Assembly (NCBI GenBank): GCA_963576725.1
Contig: OY755240.1
Span: 58,590,633 to 58,654,632 of the forward strand
Direction: 5' to 3'
Source: Azorinus chamasolen
Taxonomy: Eukaryota; Mollusca; Bivalvia; Cardiida; Solecurtidae
DNA length: 64,000 nucleotides
Part shown: positions 32,324 through 45,310 of the stretch, piece by piece
How positions within the stretch are numbered: the stretch's first letter is position 1
How the letters are laid out: each line of letters starts with the position of its first letter
Translations under genes and position numbers: made by a program
Notes under the pieces: generated by a model
What the model was told of the DNA's origin: nothing
What the model saw: the letters and a program-made list of their open reading frames with translations, nothing else
Databases searched by the model: none

Positions 32324-35300
32324 CTTGTTTCCTACTAGTAGTAGCCAGTTACTAGTAACCACCTTTTCCTACATAAGTTACTAGTACAACTACAAGGAGC
32401 CTGTTACTAGCAGCCAGCTAGTAGTAACCAAATTTTCCTACTAGTAGCGACTAGCCAGTTACTAGTAGCGAAGTACAAGTAGCCAGTTACAAGTAGCCAG
32501 CTTCTAGTAATCAAGTTTTTCTACTACTAGTAGCCAGTTACAAGTAGCCAAGTTCTCCTACTACAAGTAGTAAGTTACTAGTAGCCAGCTACTTGTAACC
32601 AAGTTGTCCTACTACTAGTAGTCAGTAACTAGTAGCCAAGTTCTCCTACTACAAGTAGCCAGTTACTAGTAGACAGCTACTAGTAACTAAATTTCCCACT
32701 AGATCTAGTAGTAGCCAGTTTCTGGTAGCCAAGTTCTCCTACTACAAGTAGCCAGTTACTAGTAGCCAGTTACTAGTAGCCAGCTACTAGTTACCAAGTT
32801 TTCCTACTACTTGTAGCAAGCTACTAGTAACCAAGTTTTCCTACTACAAGTAACCAGTTACAAGTAGCCAGCTACTAGTAACCAAGATTTCCTAATACTA
32901 GTAGCCAGTTAATAGTAGCCAAGTTCTCCTACTACAAGTAGCCAGTTACTAGAAGCCAGGTTCTCCTACTACAAGTAGCCAGGTACTAGTAGCCAGCTAC
33001 TAGTAACCAAGTTCTCCTACTACAAGTAGTCAGTCACTAGTAGCCAGCTACTAGTAACAAAGTTGTCCTACTACTTGTAGCCAGTTACTAGTAGCCAAGT
33101 TCTACTACAAGTAGTCAGTTACCAGTAGCCAACTTCTAGTAACCAAGTTGTCCTGCTACTAGTAGCCAGTTACAAGTAGCCAAGTTCTCCTACTACAAGT
33201 AGCCAGTTACTAGTAGCCAGCTGCTAGTAACCAAGTTTTCCTACTACAAGTAGCCAGTTACTAGTAGCCAGGTTCTCCTACTACAAGTAGCCAGGTACTA
33301 GTAGCCAGCTACTAGTAACCAATTTTTCTTACTACAAGTAGCCAGTACCTAGTAGCAAGCTATTTGTAACCAAATTTTCCTACTACTTATATCCAGTTAG
33401 TAGTAGCCAAGTTCTCCTACTACAAGTAGCCAGTTATTAGAATAAAGCTACTAGTAACCAACTTTTCCTACTACTAGTAGCCAGTTACTAGTAGCCAAGT
33501 CCTACTACAAGTAGCCAGTTACTAGTAGTCAGCTACTAGTGACCAAGTTTTCCTACAACTAGTAGCCAGCTACATGTAACCAAGTTCTTCTACAAGTAGC
33601 CAGCCAGTAGCCAGCTAGTAGTAACCAAATTTCCCTACTACTAGAAGCAAGTTACTAGTAGCCAAGTTCTCCTACTAAAAGCAGCCAGTTACTAGTAGCC
33701 AGCTACTAGTAACCATGTTTTCCTACTACTAGTAGCCAGCTAATAGTAACCATGTTCTACTACAAGTAGCCAGTTACTAGTAGGAACCATATTTTCTTAC
33801 TACCACTGGCAAGTTACTAGTAGCCAGGTTCTCATACTACAAGTAGCCAGTTACAATAGCCAGCTACTAGTAACCAAGATTCCCTACTACTAGTAGCCAG
33901 TTACTAGTAGCCAAGTTCTTCTACTACAAGTAGCCAGTTACTAGTAACCATGTTTTCCTACTACTAGTAGCCTGTAACTAGTAGCCAAGTTCTCCTACTA
34001 CAAGAAGTCAGTTACTAGTAGCCAGCTACTAGTAACCAAGTTGTCCTACAACTAGTAGCCAGTTACTAGTACCAAATTTCTCCTACTACAAGTAGTCAGT
34101 TACTAGTAGCCAGCTACAAGTAACCAAGTTGTCCTACTACTAGTAGCCAGTTACAAGTAGCCAAGTTCCCCTGCTACAAGAAGCCAGTTACTAGTAGCCA
34201 GCTGCTAGGAACCAGGTATTCCTACTACAAGTAGCCAGTTACATTTAGCCAGGTTATCCCACTACAAGTAGCCAGTTAATAGTAGCTGGCTACTAAAACC
34301 AAGTTTTCTTACAACAAGTAGCCAGTTACTAGTAACCAAGTTCTCCTACTACAAGTAGCCAGTTATTAGAATAAAGCTACTAGTAACCATATTTTCCTAC
34401 TACTAGTAGCCAGTTACTAGTAGCCAAGTCCTACTACAAGTAGCCAGTTACTAGTAGTAAGCTACTAGTACAAGTAGCCAGCTACTAGTAACCAAGTTTT
34501 CCTACTACTAGAAGCCAGCTACTAGTAACCTAACTCTTCTACAAGTAGCAAGCCAGTAGCCAGCTAGTAGTAACCAAATGTTCCTACTACTAGTAGCAAG
34601 TTACTAGTAGCCAAGTTCTCCTACTAAAAGTAGCCAGTTACTAGTAGCCAGCTACTAGTAACCATGTTTTCCTACTACTAGTAGCCAGCTAATAGTAACC
34701 ATGTTCTACTACAAGTAGCCACTTACTAGTCGCCAACTAGTAGGAACCAAATTTTTCTACTACCACTGGCAAGTTACTAGTAGCCAGGTTCTCCTACTAC
34801 AAGTAGCCAGTTACTAGTAGCCAGCTACTAGTAAAAGAAGCCAGCTACTAGTAACCAAGTTTTCCTACTACTAGAAGCTAGCTACTAGTAACCAAACTCT
34901 TCTACAAGTAGCCAGCCAGTAGCCAGCTAGTAGTAACCAAATGTTCCTACTACTAGTAGCAAGTTACTAGTAGCCAAGTTCTCCTACTAAAAGTAGCCAG
35001 TTACTAGTAGCCAGCTACTAGTAACCATGTTTTCCTACTACTAGTAGCCAGTTACTAGTAACCAAGTTCTCCTACTAAAAGTAGCCAGTTACTAGTAGCC
35101 AGCTACTAGTAACCATGTTTTCCTACTACTAGTAGCCAGCTAATAGTAACCATGTTCTACTACAAGTAGCCAGTTACTAGTAGCCAACTAGTAGGAACCA
35201 AATTTTCCTACTACCACTGGCAAGTTACTAGTAACCAAGATTTCCTACTACTAGTAGCCAGTTACTAGTAACCACGTTTTCCTACTACTAGTAGCCAGTA

Positions 35301-37690
35301 ACTAGTAGTTAAGTTCTCCTACTACAAGTAGTCAGTTACCAGTTACTAGTAGCCAGCTACTAGTAACCAAGTTGTCCTACTACTAGTAGCCAGTTACAAG
35401 TAGCCAAGTTCCCCTTCTACAAGTAGCCAGTTGCTAGTAGACAGCTGCTAGGAACCAGGTTTTCCTACTACAAGTAGCCAGTTACATTTAGCAGGTTCTC
35501 CTACTACAAGTAGCCAGTTAATAGTAGCTGGCCACTAAAACCAAGTTTTCCTACTACAAGTAGCCAGTTACTAGTAGCCAAGTTCTCCTACTACAAGTAG
35601 CCAGTTATTAGAATAAAGCTACTAGTAACCATATTTTTCTACTACTAGTAGCCAGTTACTAGTAGCCAAGTCCTACTACAAGTAGCCAGCTACTAGTACA
35701 AGTAGCCAGCTACTAGTAACCAAGTTTTCCTTCTACTAGAAGCCAGCTACTGGTAACCAAACCCTTCTACAAGTAGCCAGTCAGTAGCCAACTAGTAGGA
35801 ACCAAATTTTCCTACTACCACTGGCAAGTTACTAGTAACCAAGATTTCCTACTACTAGTAGCCAGTTACAAGTAGCCAGTTACTAGTAACCAAGTTGTCC
35901 TACTACTAGTAGCCAGTTACTAGTAGCAAATTTCTCCTACTACAAGTAGTCAGTTACTAGTAGCCAGCTACTAGTAACCAAGTTGTCCTACTACTAGAAG
36001 CCAGTTACAAGTAGCCAAGTTCCAGGATTTCCTACTACTAGTAGCCAGTCACTAAAAGTAGCTGGCCACTAAAACCAAGTTTTCCTACTACAAGTAGCTA
36101 GTTACTAGTAGCCATGTTCTCCTACTACAAGTAGCCAGTTATTAGAATAAAGCTATAAGTAACCAACTTTTCCTACTACTAGTAGCCAGTTACTAGTAGC
36201 TAAGTCCTACTACAAGTAGCCAGTTACTAGTAGCCAGCTACTAGTACAAGTAGCCAGCTACTTGTAACCAAGTTTTCCTACTACTAATAGCCAGCTACTA
36301 GTAACTAAGTTCTTCTACGAGTAGCCAGCTAGTGGTAACCAAATTTACCTACTACTAGTAGCAAGTTACTAGTAGCCAAGTTCTCCTACAAAAAGTAGTC
36401 AGTTACTAGTAGCCAGCTACTAGTAACCAAGTGTTCCTACTACTAGTAGCCAGCTAATAGTAACCAAGTTCTACTACAAGTAGCCAGTTACTAGTAGCCA
36501 ACTAGTAGAACCCAAATTTTCCTACTACCACTGGCAAGTTACTAGTAGCCAAGTTCTCCTACTACAAGTAGCAAGTTACTAATAGCCAGCTACTAGTAAC
36601 CAAGTTTTCCTACTACAAGTAGCCAGTTACTGGTAGCCAAGTTATCCTACTACAAGTAGCCAGCTACAAGTAACCAAATTGTCCTACTACTAGTAGCCAG
36701 CTACTAGTAACCAAGTTTTCCTACGACTTGTAGCCAGCTACTAGTAACCAAGTTCTCCTACTACAAATAACCAGTTACTAGTAGCCAGCTACTAGTAACC
36801 AATATTTCCTATTAGATCATCTACTAGTAGCCAGTTGCTGGTAGCCAAGTTGTCCTACTACAAGTAGCCATTTACTAGTAATCAGCTACTAATAACCAAT
36901 CTTTCCTACTACTAGTAGCCAGCTACTAATAATTAAGTTCCCCTGCTACAAGTAGCCAGCTACTAGTAACAAAATTTTCCAACAACTAGTAGCCAGTTAC
37001 TAGTAGCCAAGTTCTCCTACTACAAGTAGCCAGTTATTAGAATAAAGCTACTAGTAACCAAATTTTCCTACTACTAGTAGCCAGTTACTAGTAGCCAAGT
37101 CCTACTACAAGTAGCCAGTTACTAGTAGCCAGCTACTAGTACAAGTAGCCAGCTACTTGTAACCAAGTTTTCCTTCTACTAGTAGCCAGCTACTAGTAAC
37201 TAAGTTCTTCTACAAGTAGCCAGCTAGTGGTAACCAAATTTACCTACTACTAGTAGCAAGTTACTAGTAGCCAAGTTCTCCTACAAAAAGTAGTCAGTTA
37301 CTAGTAGCCAGCTACTAGTAACCAAGTGTTCCTACTACTGGTAGCCAGCTAATAGTAACCAAGTTCTACTACAAGTAGCCAGTTACTAGTAGCCAACTAG
37401 TAGGACCCAAATTTTCCTACTACCACTGGCAAGTTACTACTACCACTGGCAAGTTACTAGTAGTCAAGTTCTCCTACTACAAGTAGCAAGTTACTAATAA
37501 CCAGCTACTAGTAACCAAGTTTTCCTACTACAAGTAGCCAGTTACTGGTAGCCAAGTTATCCTACTACAAGTAGCCAGCTACAAGTAACCAAATTGTCCT
37601 ACTACTAGTAACCAAGTTTTCCTTCGACTTGTAGCCAGCTACTAGTAACCAAGTTCTCCTACTACAAATAACCAGTTACTAGTAGCCAGC
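32324..37690. repeat. 5.4-kb two-module minisatellite array (ACTAGTAG type)
   Basis: Almost the whole stretch can be parsed into a short module CCAGYTACTAGTAR (14 bp) and a long module CCAAGTTYTCCTACTACWAGTAG written as 23 bp, both starting CCA and ending in AGTAG or AGTAA. CTACTAGTAG is itself a palindrome. A marker variant, cagttattagaataaagcta, occurs at about 33431, 34362, 35601, 36137 and 37031, showing higher-order duplication; 36200-36640 is nearly repeated about 895 bp later. It is not coding in any frame. Confidence 0.9.
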
Positions 37691-37939
37691 TTTTTTTTCA
37701 ATATTCCTATAGTTCTTTTTGGTATCTGAATATCAATATTTATTATATGTTAATAAATTTGACTCTCAAATCACTAACCACCCCGCAACAATATTGGTTT
37801 TCCTATTAAATTTGATAGGAAGCGAAACATACAGGTAGCGAAATGGTCAGGGTAGCGAAATGACTTCTCAGTGGGTAGCGAAATGACGGTAGCGAAATGG
37901 TATGGGTAGCGAAATGTCTGACAACCAATTATACATCTT

Positions 37940-39390
37940 CTACCAATACCAAACATTCCTTTCCACACAAGTATGCCTATATTAAAAGTCAGCTAATAAA
38001 TGTGCATGTTTTACATTTTTTAAGTTGCATGCTAATCTGCATTACCTAAACATGATTTTTAAAATTATATCTTCAACAAAATTGCAGTTATTTTTTGCAC
38101 AAAAATGTACTGGTAATAAAGATGACATAATTATTGTTCGGTTTACTCTGCAAATATTGACACTTGTTGTACTAGTTTATGTGTTGGTTGGTGGCATTGC
38201 AGAAACCAAATGTTTCCTGATCGTCTTGGTTCATCTGGCTGCAGCTCTCTGGTTTTCATGCTTAATTTGATGCTGAGGTGCAGCTGCATCTTTGGCCACT
38301 GCCATGACATGCTGATATGTCTGATGATTTGCTCACTTTACTGGACTGTTGCAATATTGGTTGAGGCTGGAATAAACAGTTAACAAAACATATATTTTCT
38401 GATCTCTGTTGTGTTTTGTTTTTTACTCAAAGAAAAAAGTCACGGTACTATCATAGTCTTGTTTTGTCACATGTCTGATTTTTAGTTCATCCGTTTCTTG
38501 AAGGAAAACAATACGAGATACAGTTGATATTTGATATCTCAAACTCCCATAACTCGGAACTTAAAGTTCGGTCCTACCAAAATCTAAATTAAATAAATAA
38601 ATTCAAATCCATAGAAGGGGTATTCTTATCAAAGCTAGAATATTGTAAATAGGCTAAATATGAATGACTTTTTCTCATATATGATAAGTACTAGAAACTT
38701 GGCAAAATAAATCTGCATGGTTAGCCAAAATGCTAGAAACATGGCAAAATAAATTAACTTAATACATTATGAAGTTATGGTATATTTTAGATCAAAAATG
38801 ATCAATGTCTTGTCAATCAAATCATGATGAGACTTGATAAAACACTTTAACAAGAGCACGGCAAGCAGGTGCAAATTTGGTATGTGTGGATAGGCCTTGT
38901 CAAGATAACATGCATTCCAAAAATGAAGGTTGTGAATGAAAAATCGAAGAAGTTATGGTCAATGTTAAGATTTCGGATGACTACGACAACGATAACGCGG
39001 ACGTCGGTGTTACGACAACAGCTTCTGATTTCTTCAAAACAGACAAACTAAAAATTATCCTCAGAGTTCTACACATAGTTTTTCATTGTTAAAATCATAT
39101 CTAAATATGCAAGACTGATGAATGTCCGGAACTTACAATAAGCTGCCTTCATGATTTCACTTCTTTGTATCAAGATCCATGTTTCAGTTGATAACAATAA
39201 GGAACTTTCCCATCCTGTTGTTGACTGGAGGTGTGTATGCAAACATTTTTGCACAGTACATCCTGATCTGCTGATTACAAACCCCAGCCATGCTGCAAAA
39301 TTGCAAATGAATAATAATCTTACCTGTTCATCAATATACATGTAAAATGCTAAATATGAGTGGATTGAAAGCTAAAACCATTGTAACAAA
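37940..39390. other. No supported gene
   Basis: It holds a partial interspersed repeat (38535-38590, atctcaaactcccataactcgg) and a fragment at 38850-39010 (caagagcacggcaagcaggt, ccaaaaatgaaggttgtgaatg, gacaacgataacgcggacg) matching 9765-9990. The short ORFs here show no recognisable domain. Confidence 0.5.
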
Positions 39391-39394
39391 CAAG

Positions 39395-40455
39395 AGATGT
39401 TTCTAAAACATGTTTACCTACCACCTGACCTTTGATCTAGTGACTTCAAAAACTATAAGGGTTTTCTAGTGGTCATGACTAATCACCACAGCAACGTTGA
39501 AGATCCTAAGCCAAACAAGTGATCATTTATTGATCGGAAAACATTTCAAAAGGTTAAGGTCATGGTGACTTTGACCTAGTGACCTCAACAACAATAGGGA
39601 TCATCTTGCGGTCATGAACAAGGACCACAGCAAGTTTGAAGTTTCCAAACCTAACCCTTGAATAGTTATTGATCGGAAACCATTTCACCAGTTAAGGTCA
39701 TGGTGACCTATACTTTTGACCAAGTGATCTCAAAAACTATAGGGGTCATCTAGTGGCCATGACCAACTACCACAGCCAATTTGAAGATCCTAAGCAGTTA
39801 TTAATCAAAAAACATTTCACCAGTTAAGGCCATGGTGACCTTGATCTTTGACCTAGAGACTTAAAAATCAGGGATCATCTAGTGGTCATGACCAACCACC
39901 ACAGCAAGTTGAAGATCCTAAGGCAAACCCATGAGCAGTTTTTGATCGGAAGCCATTTAAACAGTTATGGTCATGGTGACCTTGACGTCTGCCCTAATGA
40001 CTTCAAAAACAATAGGCTTCATCTAGTGAGCATGACCAACTACCACAGCAAGTTTGAAGATCCTAAGCCAAACACCTGAGCAGTTATTGATCAGAGACCA
40101 TTTCATCAGTAAAGGTCATGGTTACCTTGACCTTTGACCTTAAAAACAATAGGGATCATCTAGTGGTCATGACCGAGCACCACAGCAAAGTTAAAGATCC
40201 TAAGGCAAACCCTTGAGCAGTTATTGATTGGAAACAATTTCACCTGTTAAGGTCATGGTGACTTTGATCTAGTGGCCTAAAAAACAATAGGGGTCATCTA
40301 GTTGTCACGACCAACCACCACAGCAAGTTTGAAGATTCTATGCCAAGTCGTTTATTAATTATTGATCAGAAACCATCGATCTACGGACTGACTGGCAGAC
40401 CGACCGACCGACATGTGAAAAGCAATACACCCATTTTTCTTCAAAATGGGGGTAT
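39395..40455. mobile_element. Hairpin / tandem-repeat element with seven units of about 140 bp
   Basis: It opens with aagagatgtttctaaaacat and contains units marked by ttaaggtcatggtgaccttg at about 39558, 39696, 39828, 39969, 40114 and 40251, plus a leading partial unit. It closes with gaccgaccgacatgtg and a terminal hairpin ACCCATTTTtcttcAAAATGGGGGT. Each unit holds gacctagtgacttcaaaaac and accaccacagcaagtttgaa. It is non-coding. Confidence 0.75.
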
Positions 40456-40957
40456 AATGAACATTATTAGCATATTCACAATTGGTAGACAAAAACTAAC
40501 AATCACAACAGTATAGAACTTGATCAAATGACACATTGGACCGCAATAATTGATCTTGGTATACACTGTTTGCAATTTCAGATATGCAATACAGTTCTCG
40601 CTTACTGTAAAACTGTTTTGAAGACGGTTTTTTGTCTTCTTGATGTGTATTCTGGAATATGAAAATCTGTAAATGCAAACAAACTGCAGCATAAACATTA
40701 TTATTGCTAATAAATGCCCCGGGGTCATAGGATATTTTTGATGGACCTTCTTGCATAACTTCTGGATCAACAATTTTTTTTTAACTCTTTCCCTCAGATA
40801 CCTTTGCAAACAGAGCAGACCTAGATCAGATAGCTCTTGCAGAAGTTGTCTAATCAGTCAGCTCTGTAACCAACAAGATTATAATTGGTCTGACTCAACA
40901 GTATCTATCAATACAAAAGTATCCAACACATGCCATTATAAAACTTCAGCTTAGCAA

Positions 40958-41439
40958 GATGTGTATGTGAAACACTATCCCCTCCCCTTTATTATGTATG
41001 ACCTTGACCTTGAAAAGACACCATCTAAAATGTTTGCTTAAACATGCTTGCCAAGTTTGAAGTATGCATGTTGAATGGTGACAAAATTATCGCCAATCTA
41101 AATTTGACCTGTAATTTGACCATTGACTATGATGTATGACCTTGATCTTAATAAGTCACCCCTAGTCAAAATGTTCACTTATGATAATAACACAAACATG
41201 CCAACTTACACAAACATGCCAAATTAGAAGTATGTATTTGCAATGTATCTAAATTTGACCTGTAATTTAAACTCTGACCTTGATGTATGACCTTGACCTG
41301 AATAAAAACACCCCTCAAGATGTTCACTTCCATAAGATGTCAACTTTGAAGCAAGCAACTAAATTTGACTTATAACTTGACCTTGGTGTATGACCTTGAC
41401 CTTTATATGTAATCCCACAAAATGCTTGCTCAGAGAGAG

Positions 41440-41474
<35 letters not shown>

Positions 41475-41515
41475 CACACACACACACACAGATGGACAGA
41501 CAGACAGACACAGAG
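40958..41515. repeat. Tandem-unit repeat ending in GA and CA microsatellites
   Basis: Three or four diverged units of about 140-150 bp share tgtatgaccttgacct, tcacccctaaaatgttca and ccaatctaaatttgacctgt. It ends in (GA)n at 41428-41473, (CA)n at 41474-41491 and a (GACA)n tract. It is the same family as 3038-3260. Confidence 0.65.
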
Positions 41516-41729
41516 AGAATACTACACCTAACCAATAAGACAATTATAAAACTTACTCAAACGGATTCAAGAAAGATCTTGAAGTCTGCTTCCTTGACAC
41601 CCTACCCTAGCAATCCTCAAAACTTAGGACTTCGGCAACCCTGAAAAAATATTTATATGTGTACTTCTACAACTTGGGTGCATATTTGCATTTGAATATC
41701 TTCCTTGTCCAAAATGAATGATCAAACAA

Positions 41730-42395
41730 GAGGGCCAAGATGGCCCTTAATAGCTCACCTGATTACCATATATTTAAGATTGCTGCTGAGTAGCGAATGG
41801 GTAGTGCCAATATTGACCTTAGGAACAATATTTGAACAATGTTGATAGTGGATCATGGGCAGTGGTTCTGCAGAACAAGGTTTTCAAAGATTTAGAATAT
41901 TGATCAAGACAATCATTCTGACCAATGAAGATTGGGCTGAAAATGTGCCATCTAGAGTATTTTTCTAAGATTTGACTTCGTGACCTACTTTTTATTCCCA
42001 CCCCACCCATGATCACACTCAACCTTGATATCACCAAGACAAACACTCTGAGTGTGGCCGCTGGAATGTAAATAAGATTTTTCTAAGATATGACCCAGTG
42101 ACCTACTTTTTGACCACATGTAACCCACACATAACAAATTTTATTAGGACAATCATTCTGACCAATTTTCATGAAGATTTGGCTATAAATGTGACCTCTA
42201 GAGTGTTCACTTGTCACCCAGGGTTTGGGCCAATTTTGACCCCAGGGGCATAATTTATATTGCTTTTGTAGAGGACCTGAACATGATGTTGTGTGTCTAA
42301 TACGAAATCTGAGAACCTTCAGTTTCATAGGTTTCCAAAGTTTTCACTGCATGTTTCTATAGAAAACTGGCCACCTACTGGTGAGCTAAAAAGCA
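41730..42395. mobile_element. Interspersed tandem-unit element (gagggccaagatggccctt start)
   Basis: It starts with a short hairpin AGGGCCAAGATGGCCCT. Repeated phrases are acaatcattctgaccaat (41910, 42150), gatttgacttcgtgacctac and gatatgacccagtgacctac. The right part shares accccaggggcataatttat and gtagaggacctg with 1310-1735. It ends in gtgagctaaaaagc. It is non-coding. Confidence 0.6.
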
Positions 42396-43378
42396 TGATC
42401 ATCCATAACAAACCAACTGTGGATGTACATTATACTTATTCTTAGTTTTATGATTCACTTGTCAACAGCTTTTATGAACTTCATGTTAGAAATAATTACT
42501 TTATGAATATCAATTAGCTGGAATTCCATAATGGCTTGATGGATACAGATGTTTTATGATAACAAAAAAAAGCAGAATGATGACAATCTACATACAATAT
42601 AACATAAGGAAACACAGGACCTGGATGAGATAGCTCCTACAGCAGCCTTCTGATCTGAATCTACAGTTTTCAAATGATGAAAAGGCATTTACATGAGGGA
42701 AAGGGTTAAAATTGATGTAATGCCATGGAGTAACACTGATTTGCAATGAAAATGACCAGTGAGCTGTCCATCTTGAGCTAGGCTTGCTAAGCAAGATGTG
42801 TTTGTTGAAAAACACTTTGTTCCCAACTGAGGTTTTGACCAATAATTTGTCATCTGGCTATTAATAATTATTTTGGTATGACCTGTCACCAATCTCAATT
42901 CAGGAGTTTAAAAAACATCCCAAATCATGCATGTTAAAACATTTTGACAAGACACAAACTGTTTGCCTATAGATAATAACATACCACATATAAAAAACCA
43001 TGTTTAAATTCACTGACTTATGGCAATGAGTAGCTTGTGAATTTAAGTACTATGGTAAGGATCTATAATTCTATGGTAACAGTTATATCATACCTATCAG
43101 TAGTGTTCTATACCAGGACCATTTATGTTTTAAAAGTATTCAAGTTTATAAGCAATATGAAATAATCTCTTTTAGCCCTTTCCCTCAAATGTGTTTTCAT
43201 CCATTTTCTGAGTCGACCCAGGTCAGATAGCCCTTGTAGTATCTGTCTGATCAGAATCTGATCTGTTTTATAGTAAATCTGACCATGCTATTATTTCTGA
43301 CATGAAGATCCAAACAGGTAAAGGGTCAACCATATCAGAGTATATCCTTGAGGAAATGTTTTACATAAACCACACCTT

Positions 43379-43525
43379 TTATCTGATTCCACTGAAGATA
43401 TTTCCAATGTTCTGATTTCCATCAGTTTGTCCCTTTGCCTGCATTGGTGTTGTCTGTGTTAATGTTGAAATTCCTGAAGTACCAGGCTTGGCAGCTTTTT
43501 GTTGTTTGCATGAGGTCCCTGACAT
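43379..43525 (-). CDS. Candidate exon, 48 codons, unknown product
   Basis: On the minus strand an acceptor-like tatttcccttacag (43555 area) precedes gccggctgccATGTCAGG, which opens MSGTSCKQQKAAKPGTSGIS and a Ser/Thr/Gln-rich stretch, ending in TAA at 43381-43379. The bases directly after the acceptor include an in-frame TAA, so upstream sequence would be untranslated. No domain is visible. It could be chance. Confidence 0.25.
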   Translation of the reverse strand: MSGTSCKQQKAAKPGTSGISTLTQTTPMQAKGQTDGNQNIGNIFSGIR

Positions 43526-44073
43526 GGCAGCCGGCTTATGCAAGTATTACTGTAAGGGAAATAAGATATTTAGTGTTCAGCTAACACTACTATAATAATT
43601 ATAAATAATGATACATGTAAATAAGGCATATAATGGCAATACATGTATTTTTTTCAGACATATCATATGCAAGCCTCAGTCAAAAATCCATTGACAAAAG
43701 ACATGAAAATATGACAAACAAAATTAAAGATGCACAATATGACAAATGTCTTTTTACATTGCCCTTACTGTACATAGTTAATTCAGTTAATCCTTACCCA
43801 TACTTTCATATACAAATGCATAATAGTGCATTGTTATGACATTGCAAATAGAAAATACCTGTTTTGTGTTCATATACCATCAAAAACTTATGAAAATGTA
43901 GCTAATACTTGTCCGTACTCATGATGCCATTATTTCTTACATGAATATTAAACAGGTAAAGGGCTGAAACTGACAACATTTGCTTTTACAATTTGGTTTG
44001 AGGAATAATAATTCATTAAATTATGACATGGTGAAACTATAAAGAGAGATAATTATTCATTTTCTATTTATCA

Positions 44074-44328
44074 TTAAACCTTTCCTTCATACAAATGCCT
44101 TTTTAAGCATTTGCAAACAGAGTAGACCCAGATCAGACAGCTCCTAGAGGATATGTCTGATCAGGATCTGCTGTTTTTGCTAATGAAATTATAAAAGATC
44201 TGACTAGATACAATTTCTACCAATACGAATGTCTGTGACTCTGTGTACACATGCCATTATAAAACTTCTGCTAATAATATTCATGATGTCATTATTTCTC
44301 ACACAAATATTCAACAGGGAAAGGGTTA
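44074..44328. mobile_element. MITE family B, near full copy
   Basis: The ends are ttaaacctttccttcat and acagggaaagggtta, with the gagtagacccagatcagaca / tgtctgatcaggatctgct arms inside. Another copy with weaker ends is at 43172-43330 and a partial one at 40795-40865. Confidence 0.65.
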
Positions 44329-44567
44329 CTTGTGTGATTAACTTGTATCTGATTTTTATTTGTTCATAATGAAAATACATGCATCCTCATCGATTCATTC
44401 ACTATTTGCGAATACAGAATATTTTTGTGCGCACTGACAAAAATAAACTCCAACCGATCTTATATGCTTTTAACCATCCCATAAAATAATGTAAATTCTA
44501 CTCTAGTAATTACTGTAAAGAGTTCATCCCATTGTAGTTGAAATTTGTGTACTCTAAATGGTGATAT

Positions 44568-44775
44568 CGAGCTACTTTCGGTTTTAACGATATCCCAGCT
44601 GTAAGACGGCAACCATCATAAAATTAGCATTCTGTCTTACAGCTCATTAATGATGATTATTCAGAAAAGTAAAGGGAGACTAACTCGAATGTCAACCTAG
44701 AAGTTACAAGACGACATGCTAATTTTGTGATTGTTGCCGTCTGCCGGGATATCGTCCAAAACCGAAAGTAGCTCG
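44568..44775. mobile_element. MITE with terminal inverted repeats of about 60 bp
   Basis: CGAGCTACTTTCGGTTTT...gacggcaac.atcataaaattagcat is mirrored at the right end (atgctaattttgtgattgtt...aaaccgaaagtagctcg) with a few differences. The centre is unique. The full length is about 208 bp. The flanks (taaatggtgatat / atacatttag) extend the similarity slightly. Confidence 0.75.
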
Positions 44776-44990
44776 ATACATTTAGAATGGACACATAAAT
44801 TACACACAAAAACAGAAACTGTTATGTGTATACTGTAGATCTACCATTATAAAAATTGACATGCCTGTGGGCGAAATCACATGTGTCGAACCGGTCGAAG
44901 TTACTCCATGAGTAATTCTCTTTCTGCAAATGAGCTGTGCAATAAGATTAAATAACACAAATTTAAAGTTTATCTATAAACATATCAATT

Positions 44991-45045
44991 GGATTTCGTC
45001 CATTTATACAAACATGTAACATGTTTGTATTAATGGACGAAATCC
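44991..45045. repeat. Perfect-type hairpin next to a candidate exon
   Basis: GGATTTCGTCCATTTATACA...aacatgt is followed directly by its reverse complement acatgtttgtat-taatggacgaaatcc, with at most one or two mismatches and almost no loop. It lies 7 bases beyond the stop of the ORF at 45052. It could act as a stem-loop in that transcript or be a small foldback element. Confidence 0.7.
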
Positions 45046-45051
45046 TTGTAC

Positions 45052-45310
45052 TCAACCAGACAGAAAAACAGATGAATTGTACCGTGGTTTGTAACTGGGT
45101 AGAAATCTGGCCATTTCTGAATCTGTTTTCACACCGATGTCATCTTTCAATATTCTCCATCGTTCAAAATAGTGTTCTGATACATCCCAGGTTCTGTTGA
45201 TCGTTTTATAGGAATCTTGTCGCCGTCTTTTTCTCTCTGTTGGCGAATTCACCGAATATCGCTTACGCTTGCCAGCCTCCGGCCGCCATGTTGTTGTGTT
45301 TATATCAGAA
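45052..45310 (-). CDS. Candidate exon: nuclear-signal plus FERWRILKDD motif protein
   Basis: The minus-strand frame reads EAGKRKRYSVNSPTERKRRR, then QDSYKTINRTWDVSEHYFER, WRILKDDIGVKTDSEMARFL and a stop at 45052. The basic runs look like nuclear localisation signals. I recall similar RW..LK..G.K.D.E.A.FL motifs in invertebrate proteins of unknown role. No ATG lies in this frame; ATGGCGGCC at 45289 opens another frame that meets a GTAAGC donor at 45266. A donor (CACG followed by GTACAA) could end the exon near 45080. The start is unresolved. Confidence 0.4.

Larger units (their letters stand above)
32096..37935. mobile_element. Large foldback-like element: inverted arms around a 5.4-kb minisatellite
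   Basis: The left arm (about 32105-32210) repeats tttcgctaccctgaccattt; the right arm (about 37820-37925) carries the reverse complement, ggtagcgaaatggtcagggtagcg, several times. The phrase acaaccaatta/tcaaccaatta lies at 32200-32213 and 37920-37931. Between them lie a small MITE and the array. The inverted arms suggest one mobile or foldback unit of about 5.8 kb, but the element boundaries and target duplication are not clear. Confidence 0.55.

Noticed and set aside
32324..37690. CRISPR-like array
   Set aside because: The modules are directly adjacent with no unique spacers, and the sequence is eukaryotic.
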